DNA from: Larus michahellis
Taxonomy: Eukaryota; Chordata; Aves; Charadriiformes; Laridae
Reading direction: 5' to 3'
Length of the DNA: 64,000 nucleotides
Assembly (NCBI RefSeq): GCF_964199755.1
Contig: NC_133913.1
Location: 6,178,201-6,242,200, forward strand
The notes beneath the pieces are model-generated. The model was given only the letters and a program-made list of their open reading frames with translations, was not told the origin of the DNA and searched no databases. Position numbers and translations under genes: made by a program. Every line of letters begins with the position of its first letter. The first letter of the stretch is position 1. Shown one piece after another: positions 45,536-57,000 of the stretch.

Positions 45536-47555
45536 GAAGTCAGGTACTTGGGGTCTGGCCAGACACAGAATTTAATATATGCTTTTAAATAGAACGCGTA
45601 TCACAAGACGGCTGATTTCTGCGCCGGGGAGGTTTCGTGGCGCTCTCCTGTGCTTTTTTCCTTTTGGGAATTTGCCGCTGCTGGGGCTGCGCGACGCCGG
45701 GAGCTGCTCGTCCAGCTCTGCAGGGGAGGGACGGCCGGCCGTGCTCTGGTTCTCTCCAGGCTCGAGTGACAGGGCCCCGCTCTCCCGTTCTATTGCTCTT
45801 GGCGGGACCGTGTGCTGCTCTTTGCCAGGGACAAAGGAGGGAGTGGAGCAGAAGACACAGCTTTAACGGTGTAGGCGTATTTCTGTGTTGAATCGCTGAT
45901 GCGGGAGAAGTGGTATTGGAACGTGGTTATTCGTCCTCACCGTTTGTGGAGGCGCCCACCAGGACAGAGATAATACTTACTGTTTTAATGTCAAGGGTCA
46001 ATACGCCGTGAAAACGTAAGCCCAAAGTGAGGGGGATGTGGCCAAGGGAGGGGGATGTGGCCTGGGGAGCAGACGGAGGGGCGAGCGCTGATTCTTCTGC
46101 ACCGAGATGGGGCGTGGGATGTGTGTGGTCACACCTGGAGCCAAAGCCCTGCTAACGGTACGGAGCTTCGGTGCTTGATGTGGACACTCAGGAACGAATT
46201 TCTGGTAACTCAAGAAACCCTGTGGGAAGGAAAGGGTCTGCCTGGGGTTGTGCTGTCGGATCAAGGTCTCCCTTCCCCATCTGCCCTTGCCTTTCTTTTG
46301 CTGGATGAACAGGCTGCCCAGGGAAGGGGTGGAATCACCATCCCTGGAGGTATCTAAAAGCCGGGCAGACGTGGTGCTGAGGGACATGGGTCAGTGGGGG
46401 TTTGGGCAGTGTTGGGTTGATGGTTGGACTTGATGATCTTAAAGATCCCTTCCAACCTCGACCATTCTATGATTCTCTGCAGTGGTTTGAGCAAGTCTGT
46501 CTCTGCCTTGGCGAGAAAGCTCGGACAGAAATTTCTTCTTGCCATGGCTTCTGTCGCCCCGTCCGTTACTGATGCTCAGAGCAGGATGCTCAGCACCCTG
46601 GTGGGTGCCCTGTCCCCAGGGAGACGCTGTGAACTCGCCCTGGGACATAAAGTCATATTAGGGAATGCTTAGTAGGTAGGTGCATCAACTGGGTGGATCT
46701 GCCCAGGTCCTCAAAAATCTCCCCTGGGCGGCTGCATGGCGAGGAGGCTGCTGGAGCGGCGACGTGTCCCCGTGCGAGAGGTGGCAGCTTCACCGCATGC
46801 CCTCTGCTCCCACCCTGGGCCAAACGCCAGAGGGTCAGCTCTGGGCTCCGGTTTCCCACCGCCCTCCTCAGGGGGATCGTTTGAGATGATTCGGGGCTGT
46901 GGGGAGCAGAGAGGGCAAAGGGGCGGTGGAAGGCGGGACTGGCTGAAGGGCTCTGTTCACCTGCTCGAACAGGTTTGTTTCTCCAATGTCACCTCCTTGG
47001 AGCAGGAAGGAAGGAGCCTGGCTCCTTTCCTCCTCCTCACCACATCTGCTGAGACCAGGATGGCTGTGCCAGCAGGCAGGGGAGCCCGTATTTGCTCAGA
47101 TTTCGCTGTGTAAAATTCATTTCCACCTGAACCCCCCATATTGGCATCTATGTGGGCCAGGCCTCCGGAGGAGGACAGAGCTGGAAGCTCTCTGCAGGCT
47201 GTGAGCAGCACATGGACTGGTGTGGCTGAGCCTCGCTGGGACCTCTGCTGTCCGTCTGCTTCTCCCAGACAGTCACCGTGCCAGACAGCCCCAGAGAAGT
47301 CAGCAAATTGGGGATGTAACATGTCTGCAGCTCCAGGTTGAGCCTTGGACCTGGGTGAGCCTTGCGTGGGTGAGATGCCGAGAACCTTCCCTGCAGCGCT
47401 GGTGGGAGGCTGTCTGCCCTGACCAAGGGCTCTGGGATTGTTTTAATGCCATCCTCTGAAGCGTGAGGCCACCATGGGGGAGCTGCTTGCAGGGTTGATG
47501 GACCCCTTGGCCCTGCTCTGGAGCAGCCTCCCATCAGTTGGAGACCTACCGACGT
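45536..47555. other. Region downstream of the WNT3 stop, with one CR1 copy
   Basis: Probably includes the proximal WNT3 3' UTR directly below 47556. GC-rich and anonymous except for the plus-strand CR1 copy at 46302-46477. No AATAAA on the minus strand was seen close to the stop. Confidence 0.45.
46302..46477 (+). mobile_element. CR1 LINE 3' fragment
   Basis: Runs from GATGAACAGGCTGCCCAGGG to CTTCCAACCTCGACCATTCT and ATGATTCT. It has the subfamily-specific block GGGCAGTGTTGGGTTGATGG. If the block at 45.17-45.5 kb is WNT3 3' UTR, this insertion would lie inside the transcribed unit. Confidence 0.9.
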
Positions 47556-48035
47556 TTACTTGCAGGTGTGGACATCATAGACGCGTATGCACTCCTGGCA
47601 GCTGACGTAGCAGCACCAGTGGAAGATGCAGTGACACTTCTCCTTCCTTTTCTCAGTCCTGGTGTTGTGGCCACGACCACAGCACAGCAGGTCGCAGCCG
47701 TCGATCCCGTGGGAGGTGACGTTGCATGTTCTGTCCCTCGTCCCAAAGGAGCCCGTCTCTGGGTTGGGCTCGCAAAAATTGGGGGAGTTCTCATAGTAGA
47801 CCAGATCCCGCTCCGTCGGCGGCTTGAAAAGAGCGTACTTGGCCCTAAGAGTTTCTACCCATCCCCGAGATTCTCGGTGCTTTTCGACCACCATCTCGGA
47901 GGCGCTGTCATATTTATCCTTCAGGTAGTCACCGATCGCCCGGAAATCAGGCTGGGCCCACCAGCAGGTCTTGACCTCGCAGCTTCCCGAGAGACCGTGG
48001 CACTTGCACTTCAGGTGCATGTGATCCAGGATGGT
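47556..48035 (-). CDS. WNT3: WNT3 exon 4 (terminal coding exon)
   Basis: A 480-nt coding portion starting after the acceptor CTGGACAG and ending with TAA. It encodes [20 protein letters not shown] through [11 protein letters not shown]. It contains the acylated serine loop CHGLSGSC, the glycosylation site CNVTSHG, and the C-terminal cysteine-rich tip that contacts Frizzled. All cysteine spacing looks intact. Recalled differences from human are GDYL for GDFL, KYAL for KYSL and IRVYD for IRIYD. Confidence 0.98.
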   Translation of the reverse strand, partial: TILDHMHLKCKCHGLSGSCEVKTCWWAQPDFRAIGDYLKDKYDSASEMVVEKHRESRGWVETLRAKYALFKPPTERDLVYYENSPNFCEPNPETGSFGTRDRTCNVTSHGIDGCDLLCCGRGHNTRTEKRKEKCHCIFHWCCYVSCQECIRVYDVHTCK

Positions 48036-51000
48036 CTGTCCAGGGAGAGAAAACAAGGTGGTCAGCAGAAGCTTACGGTGCCCGGCATTTGCTTTCAATC
48101 ACCTGCCTTTGCTACCTGGGTCTAAACACCTGATCTGAGCTTGGTCTGGGAAGCGTTGGCCTGGGTGGTGCATGAGACCTTGGGTGTGTGGCAGAAGCAT
48201 CTCCAGACAGAGATGACGCACCAGAGAAGCATGGTGAGATGGGCATCTGCTCTAATCATCTATCCAATCCCATCCAGTCCAATCCAATCTAATCCCAAGG
48301 TCCGATCCTTTCAGTGGGGTCCTCCCTGTTGTGTCTGTGTGGACAGTCAGAGCCCAGAGAAGTTGAGGGTTGAGAATGTCTCGGACACACGTGGATGTAG
48401 ACCGACCCCTGTGTCCCAGCTTTGCTACCAACCCTTCGTTTTATGCCCCAAGTCTGACAGTTCGCACTAGGAGGTAAATGAAATTGTGAATCTCAGGACA
48501 GGATGTTCTCTCTTCCCCAGAAACCTCCTCTGTGTGGAGCAAAATAATCACTGGGTTTTGTTAAAATTACTAGAGTTTGGTGTTTCTTTTTTTACAGGAA
48601 GCTGTCAGTCATTAACACAAGTTAGAGGTTCAAGCTTCTACCCTTCCACCTGTGCCCGCGGTGGCACGGAAAAGCCATATCTAGTGTTTGCTTCAAGCAC
48701 TGTTTGAAAGGTAACGTGGTTAAAGCGCGCTGGGTTTGCACATGACCTACAGCAGGTGGTGGCCCAGGGACCTGTGGACAGCGAGAAGAGAACAGAATAT
48801 TTTGGTTGGAGGGTACAGACAGCCATCATCTAATCCAACGAATCCCCAGGTGGGACAATGCTATAGTGGGGAACATGCAGGAAGGAGCAGTTGGGAGGAA
48901 AGTCCTCTTCGCTGTTGACCTGAGGTCTTGGGCCGTTGAGTTGGGTTTCTACACGCTGCCTTGGGAGATCAAGGCAAATTTGCTGATGACACAAAACTGG
49001 GAGGGTTGGGTGACGCACCAGAAGGTTCTGCTGCCATTCAGCGAGACCTGGACAGGCTGGAGAGCTGGGCCCAGAGGAACCTCATGAAGTTCAAAAAGGG
49101 CAAGTGCGAGGTTGTGCACCTGGGGAGGAATAACCGCCTGCACTGGTACAGCTTGGGGGCTGACCTGCTGGAGAGCAGCTCTGCAGAGAGGGACCTGGAA
49201 GTCCTGGTGGGCAACAAGTTGCCCACAAGCCAGCAATGGGCCCTTGTGGCCAAGAAGGCCAATGGCATCCTGGGGGGCATTCAAAAGAGCGTGGCTGCAG
49301 GTGGAGGGAGGTTCATCCTCCCCCTCTGCTCTGCTCTGGGGAGGCCACAGCTGGAGCACTGCGGCCAGTGCTGGGCTCCCTGGTTCAAGGACAGGGAACT
49401 GCTGGAGAGGGGACAGTGGAGGCTACGGAGATGCTGAGGGGATGGAGCATCTCTGTACTGGGGAAAGGCTGAGGGACCTGGGGCTGTTCAGCTGGAGAAG
49501 AGCAGGCTGAGAGGGGATCTCATCAATGCTCAGCAAGAGCTACAGGGCTGGTGGCAAGAGGATGGGGCCAGGCTCTTCTCAGTGGTGCCCGGGGACAGGA
49601 CAAGGGGTAACGGGCACAAGCTGGAACACGGGAAATTCCATCTCAACATGAGGAAGAACATTCCCTGTGAGGGTGGCAGAGCCCTGGCACAGGCTGCCCA
49701 GAGAGGTGGGGGAGTCTCCGTCTCTGGAGACATTCCAACCCCGCCTGGACGCGTTCCTGTGCCACCTGCTCTGGGTGACCCTGCTCTGGCCAGGGGTTGG
49801 AGGGGATGATCTCCAGAGGGCCCTTCCCACCCTGACCATTCTGTGATTCTCTGATTCTACGTTTGCTCTGGAAGCAAGGCGTGTTTTAGCTTTTCTTAAT
49901 CCCCACCCATCGGTTTGGAGACAGAGGAAATGCTGTGCCCTGGAAAATAATCCTAGAAAGCTCCTGCCTGGGGTTGTTGTGGTTGATTTTCATCAGGAGG
50001 AGCCAAATTGGGCCATGCATGCTGGCATGGACAACCAGCTCTGGACCCGCTGGCCACTCACCGTCCTGCCGGCCTCGTTGTTGTGTCTGTTCATGGCCGA
50101 GCGGGCGTCTGGCCGGTTCTCTCGGGCATCTGCGAATTCCCGGGACACCAGCACGCCGAAGTCGGCATCCTCGCTGCATCCCCCCCATTTCCAGCCATCT
50201 CCTGGAGGTCCTTTGTGGTGGGAGTCACAGCCGCAGATCGTGGACGTGCCCTCAGCACAGGAGCGCGTCACGGCGAAGGCCACCCCTGCCGAGGCGATGG
50301 CATGGACAAAGGCGGACTCTCGCGTGGCTGGGAATAAACAGAGTCCACGGGATTATCAGTCAACGCCACACTTTTGTTTTCCTTCCCAACCTCCTTCAGC
50401 ATCATCTAAATCTCATGAACAAGCAGGAAGTTATTTTATTAATTTTGTAATAAACGTTTTCTGAATTGGGTGCTGCTGGCACCACCTCTAGAAGCAGGCA
50501 GGAGTAGGTGGGAGAGATTTGTGACCCCAGCTCTGGGTGTCACAAGCATTTCCCCCAAATACAACAGGTGCGGGATTTGGTCCCACACGGGTGTCGATGG
50601 CTGCACAAAACATCAGTAAGAGCTTGAGGGGCCTCAGGAGAGAGTTACTGGAGTAATTCCTGGTCTGGAAACCCAGAGAGGGACTCCATGCCCGGAGTTA
50701 GCCCGAGGGGAGATGGAGAAGCTCCTGTTCAGATGATACAGGGCAGACAACGGCAGAACGAAGCCTAAGAGCTCATAATGACCCTTAACTGCATCTAGAC
50801 TAACCAACGTGTGACTTTGCAGCAGTGGAGTAAAACCAGCCGAGGGTGTGAAGATAACCTTGAAGTTGCTCCTTAATTACTGAACAATCCTGGAGGAAAT
50901 CACAGTAGACGAGACTCGAGCCTCCCTGACTCTGTGGGTGTTGGTGTGCTCCACAGCTGCTCTGAAAGAACTTCAGCAGGCCCAAAGGAGCAAAGCTGGA

Positions 51001-54000
51001 GAAAGTCCTGAAAGCATTGAATGCTGAAGAAAGGGTGAAATAAATTGCCCAGGATGCCTGGGTGGACTCGGAGCTGGGAACCGGAGCAGCTGCGGATCCT
51101 CCGTGCTAAGAGAGAAAAAATGTTTCATCAGAACAAAGACACCTGGCCAGGAGGTGGGGACAAAACAGAAGATCCGCATGCAGATGAAGGTGCAATGGGT
51201 TTGTTGAACTGGAGCATCTCTGAACATCACCTCTTCCACCTGTGACCGTGGCAGGGCCTTGGCCCTTGCCTTCCCTGGTTATTCCGTGGGGCCCTGACCT
51301 GCACTTTGGACAGCAGCAGCCAAAATGCACGTGGGTATGGGGAAGCCACCAGGAGCCATAAAGATGTTTACATTGGCTGGATGTTATAGTCACCTGGGTC
51401 TGAGAAGGACAACGAGACCAAGCAGGAGGGTGGGAAGCCAGACCAGAACTGTGCCTTCAGCCTCCCAGCTCACCTCGAGTGCCCGAAGCCAGGGAGCTGC
51501 CGTTCTTCATCATGAACCAAAACCTCTCCAGCAGCCCTGCACGCTGCCGTACCCTCTGCCGGAGCATTGTCGTGGCCCTTCCTTGCTCAGCGGTGGTTGC
51601 CGTAAACACAAAGAACATCTTACTCGGGGTGGGTTGTTCTGGATGGAAATGACCGAAGCCCAGCATTGAAGCGCACCCGTGAGATGGCACCGTGGGGCAG
51701 TTCTGAATAGCACACCCAGAGCAGCCGCTGGCATGGAGCCACCAAGACAGATTTTCTTGGCCTGCTACATCCAGAGGAAACGTCGGAGATATTAGAAGCG
51801 CTGAATAGCAGCGCTGTGAGAAGACCTAGATGACCTAGAAGACCTAGACCTAGCTTTTGAGGATGCAAAAGGAGATGACCTTGTTCACTTTGCATGGTGG
51901 CATTTTCCTGCCGTGGGGCCTGTGAGTTCAGTGTCATGGTTTTGGGAGTCTTGTGCTCTGTCCGTAAGTGGACAGCAGACTGTCAGATTGTAAGGGTATT
52001 TCTTGCGTTGCAAATCTGGGTAGGTTACTCTTCAGGAGGCCATTGTAGAAGCTGTGACATGCTCTGAACTCAGCTGCTCGTTTTGCTGGCGCTCTCTCTG
52101 GTGGCTCTTCCGGCAGGACCGTGGCTGACTGCTTTGAATTTTCAACCCAGACTAAAGCCCAGCCAATTCGTATCCTTTGCTCCTGTGCTCACATTGGCTT
52201 CCATCTTCAAGTAGCTTTTAATGGCCCCTGTATTCACTTCATGGTGCTTGCAGAGAGCAAGACTTCCGTTTTACTGTGTGCAAAGAGCCATATTTGTTAA
52301 TTCTTTCCATAAAATGTTGTCCGTTAACACTCAGCAGCCTGGCTGCCCATCTCTGCATCTGCTCCTGGGCTTGATTCCTCTCTCCAGAGGATGAATGGAC
52401 GCAAACGCTCCCTTCCAGCTGAGGACTGACGGGGGCTGCAGGAGAGCACGTCCCGCCGCAGCTCAGGACGGCTCAGGGAGATCTCCCGCGTTAGGACACA
52501 GACTGGCAAGTCCCCAGCGTGGTTCCCTGCTCAGCTCAGTGACGGGAACTTCGGTCCCTGGACTTGGTGTCTGGGTTCTTGCAGTGGCGACCCGGCTGCT
52601 CAGCTACGGAGCTCTGCTTGGGATGTTTTTAAGTCTTTCTTGATTTTTTTTTTGCTTGCTTGGTTGGCTGGTTGGGCTTTTTTTTGTTTGTTTGTTTTGT
52701 TGTGTTTTGGTTTGTTTTGAATTTTTTTACCTCAGCGTTGTACTATTTTTACTCATTTTGAAATCAACGGGAGTTTGGCCGTTGACTTCAATAACGCTGT
52801 ACCAAATGCAGGCTTTTTCAAGCACAGTCAATATCTCAGTCAGCTTTATCCTTGGGGACGCCTTTTGGTTGAATCATAGAATCATAGAATCTTCATGGTT
52901 GGAAAGGATCTTTGAGATCATCGAGTCCAACCATACACACACCAAAACCAAAAAAAGCCAAAACACCCAAAAAAAACCCCACCAAAAAACCCCACAAACA
53001 ACCAACCTACAATCTCTGCCACTAGAGCATGCCCTGAGGTGCCACATCTAGACGCTTCTTAAACACCTCTAGGGATGGTGACTCAACCCCCTCCCTGGGC
53101 AGGCTGTTCCAGTGCCTGACCACTCTTTCAGTAAATTAATTCCTCCTGATATCTAACCTAAACCTCCCCTGCTGCAGCTTCAGACCATTTCCTCTGGTCC
53201 TGTCATTATTCACTTGAGAGAAGAGGCCAACACCCACCTCTCTCCACCCTCCTTTCAGGGAGTTGTAGAGGGCAATGAGGTCTCCCCTCAGCCTCCTCTT
53301 CTCCAAGCTAAACATGCCCAGCTCCCTCAGCCTCTCCTCATATGCCCTGGTCTCCAGAGCCCTCACCAGCCTGGTAGCTCTCCTCTGGACACGCTCCAGC
53401 ACCTCAATGTCCCTCTTGTACAGAGGGGACATTGAACCATGCTTCCCAGTCAGCCACAGTCCGCATAAGCACAGCCCCTGGTGGATGACCCTGGAGTGCT
53501 TTAACCCTACGTGCCGTCTTATAAAGATGGAGACTCTAGGTCTCTAAATCCAGAGTAGATGTTGGAGTCAATCCAGCCTCACGGCAGGAGACGGGGGGGT
53601 GCTGAAGGTAGTCGGGGGCCGTGGTGTCTGTGGTGCCATCGCTGGTGGACGGTGGCCTGGCTTCACTGCAGGAGGTGTTCCCAGCTGCCTCGTCGACCAA
53701 ATGATCAGGACAATCGTCAGTGGTTGTAGGACAAAGCCAAGATTTTCTGCTGGCTCGGACCAACGATGACCCTGGAGACCATCCCCTCCTTCCAGAGCAG
53801 GAGCCACGAACCGTCTTCTCAGCTGCCCCGTGCATCCCTCATCTGCTCTTGCCTCGTGCCCAGGGAGGTCCTCGCTGCACCAGGTCTTGCTCCTTGGCCC
53901 ACTCTTCTCCGCAGAGGTGGGGTCCAGCTTCCCAAAATCAGGCATCTCAAACTGAGCGAATTTCCCCCCCTGCAGGCGATCCAAGGGGCAGCTGGTGGGT

Positions 54001-57000
54001 ATGTGCCAGCCGCGGAAACGCACATCTCTGCTCTGCTGCAGCGGGGGGAACTGGGATCTGGATGCCAAACGTGATCCTGAACCAGGGCTGCTCAGTCCCG
54101 TCTTCGCCGGTGGGACCGCGCTGTTCATTCCGCTTGCTTTTAAGTCAAATGCTTCCCTCCTTGCCCTTCCCACCTCCGACACGCCGGCAGAGATCCAGCC
54201 TCTACCTGCCGAGGTTTTCCTTCGATACCTATCACCAACCGCTTATATGGGGAGCACTGGGGGCCGTGGGCCGCAGGTTGGAGGTGACTGCTCCAACTGG
54301 AGTGTTTCAGCCTGACAAAGGCTATTTGGGTGGCCTGTGATCTAAAGCAGATGAGATTAGAGGAGCCAGCGAGCCCTTCTGGCCTCGGACCAGGACAGCT
54401 CGGGGGGCAGAGGGGGAGGACACGAGCCGCTGACGTCCCTTCGCTTTCCCCCCTGGGGGTGCGGGGTGCAAAAGCGATGGGCAGGGGATGGAGAGTGGCG
54501 GCGGGTGTCGTAGGTCCCTGCGCAGAGTGGGGACGCTGGGATGGGAGCCCAGCTGGGGCTGCCGCGGCCGCGCGGAGGGGTGATGCTCGCCGGCCCGGGG
54601 GGGCTGCGCCCCGCTGGCCCCCGGCACCCCCCGCCTCTGCCCGGCCGGGGGCTCTCCCCGCGACGCCGGGGCCAGGGGTGGGGAGCGAGCCGCGCACACA
54701 AACGCCTGGCCTTGAAATTCTCCCCTGGGTCTGGGCGAGGAGCCGGGAGAATTTCCCAGAGATGAAATGCGGGAGCAGCGTTCCCAGAACCAGGGGAGGG
54801 GCTGGCGAGGGAGGATTAGAGCCGCCTTGACAGTGCACCACTGCGACTGTCTCCCAGCCGGGCCCGTTACCTGCTGGGACACTCAATTTGCCATTGTTCC
54901 CGCGGTGTCACACTGTATTACCAGCATAATGCAGAATGTTTCCGCCGGCCAGCGTACCCACGGCACAGAGCACTGGCATTCCCCAGGAGCACCTCGTAGC
55001 AACGGGGCAATGTTCCCCTGTCCTGCCGTCACCCTCCAATCCCGCCAGCCCGGCTGGGAAATCCCTATTGATGGCTCTCCCCAGCCCCCCGCCACCGGAT
55101 CAGAATGGCTAAAGGGCGTGTGAATGCTGCAGCGATTTGAAACGACTGCGGCGCTGGGATGGTATCGCTCGCCCTGCCTCACAGTAGGGGAGGAAGCTTA
55201 GCTCTTTCTCATCGGTATAAGCTTATTTTTCTCTCTCCCTCTCTCCTTTCCCTCCCCCTCCCTTTAAGCTGTTGAGTTTATATCAAGACGGCCCCTGATC
55301 CCACACACCCCTGTTTAGATGCAAATGACTGCGAGTGTCATGGCTGAGAAAAGCCATGGGTTATCTTGGTGCGGGTCTGCCTTTTCACAGCTCGTGTCAG
55401 GGGCTTAGCCGAGCACACAAGGACCCCCGAAGGCAGCCCGGGCCCAGCTGCCTTTTCTGCACCTGGCCCCGCCGCCGTCACGCTCCCCGCAGCCGTGCAC
55501 GGCGCCATGCTGCCCCGGCGCTGCCGCCGAGAGGCCTGAGCCCCACCGGCGCCAAGGAGGATCCTCATGGAGAACCGGTGGCATCTTCCTGGAGAAGGAG
55601 AGGGAGGAACGGGTGGCCACGGGGGAAGAGCTGTTCTCCTGGCGCCCGAGATGAAAAGAGGGTGGCGAGCCCCTGGCCCAGGGTGCCCAGAGAAGCTGTG
55701 GCTGCCCCATCCCTGGAGGGGTTCAAGGCCAGGTTGGCCGGGGCTTGGAGCAACCTGGGCTGGTGGGAGGTGTCCCTGCCCAGGGCAGGGGGTGGCACTG
55801 GGTGGGCTTTAAGGTCCCTTCCCACCCAAACCAGTCTGTGATTCTGTGACTCCATGAAATGTATGAACTCGCCGAGGCTCCTGCCAAACTCACTCCCGCA
55901 GATCCCGTCCTGCCTGCGGCTCAGTCCCTCTTCTCCATCCCAGGAGTCGGTCTCCAGATGCCTGTGGGGTCTTCCTGCCTCATGCGCTCGCACCCAGCTC
56001 TTTCTGGGCTCTGCGCTTTAACCAAAATCGCAGACTTTATCACTAACCCGGAGAATGGCAACGGCTCGCCCTCCCAGCGTGGCAGCGAGTCCCCCGGCTG
56101 TTGGCTCACCCTTGGCTCTGGAGCAGGACTTGGCTGGGAGAGAGATTGTCTTTTAATAAAAACTGACCTTATTTTAAAAAGAAGAGGGAGGGAGAAGAGA
56201 GAGGGGGGGAAAGCGGGTTTTTCTTCCTTCTTCCCTCCTTGTCCCAGACTGCACACCTGCAGTATAAATCATCTCGGAGAATTTGCTTGTAAAAACATGA
56301 TCTTACCCCATGTGCTGGGGTTGGTTATTTGGGTTTTTTTGGTTGTGTGTTTTTTTGTTGTTTTTTTTTTTTACAGCCCAGGTTAGAAAATAAGACACGC
56401 ACAAAAGAGAACTGGCAGGGAGGTGATCGGTGGCCCTGGGAAAAAGAAGCATCGCCAGCTACGGCTGCCACGCGTTCTACGGCAAAAGCCTCGCGAGTCT
56501 GAGTTTCGAGTGGGAGACGTGGGAGGAAACGGGGCCGGCCAAAGCCATAGCCAGGGTGGGCGTTCAGCGGCCCCGAATGGGAGTTTCGCCGTGCTGTATT
56601 TGCTGTTTATTGCTTTGCTGCGGATTCAAAGCCGGGCAAGATCTCGTGACATGGACCTGTTGGAGCGAGGCCAGAGGAGGCCACGAAGATGATCCGAGGG
56701 CTGGAGCCCGTCTGCTGTGAGGACAGGCTGAGAGTGCTGGGATTGTTCAGCCTGGAGAAGAGAAGGCTCCGGGGAGACCTTGGAGCCCCTTCCAGTCCCT
56801 AAAGGGGCTCCAGGAAAGCTGGGGGGGGGCTGTTTGCAAGGGCATGTAGCCATAGGCCGGGGGGCAATGGTTTAAACTAGAGCAGGGCAGGGTTAGATCA
56901 GCCATTAGGAAGAAGTTCTTTCCACTGAGGGTGGTGAGACACTGGCCCAGGTTGCCCAGAGAGGGGGTGGAGGCCCCATCCCTGGAGACATTCAAGGCCA

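Larger units (their letters stand above)
48036..50061. other. WNT3: WNT3 intron 3
   Basis: A 2-kb intron between WNT3 exons 3 and 4. It is mostly occupied by a plus-strand CR1 copy (48961-49858). A degenerate TCCAA/ATCCA tract lies at 48261-48296, and a short CR1-like tail may lie at 48788-48845. Confidence 0.8.
50328..52871. other. WNT3 intron 2, proximal to exon 3, no gene seen
   Basis: Anonymous sequence with a small tandem motif GACCTAGA repeated at 51822-51854 and a T/G-rich simple tract at about 52640-52722. No coding exon was recognised. Confidence 0.5.

Noticed and set aside
47538..48125. A 195-codon plus-strand frame
   Set aside because: It is the antisense shadow of WNT3 exon 4.
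48961..49437. A 158-codon plus-strand frame as a possible host gene
   Set aside because: It contains the CR1 reverse-transcriptase end motifs and is part of a truncated CR1 copy.
54140..54886. A 248-codon minus-strand open frame through the CpG island
   Set aside because: Its translation is rich in Pro, Gly, Ala and Arg, overlaps other long frames in the same DNA, and shows no domain. GC-rich DNA has few stop codons, so length alone is weak evidence.
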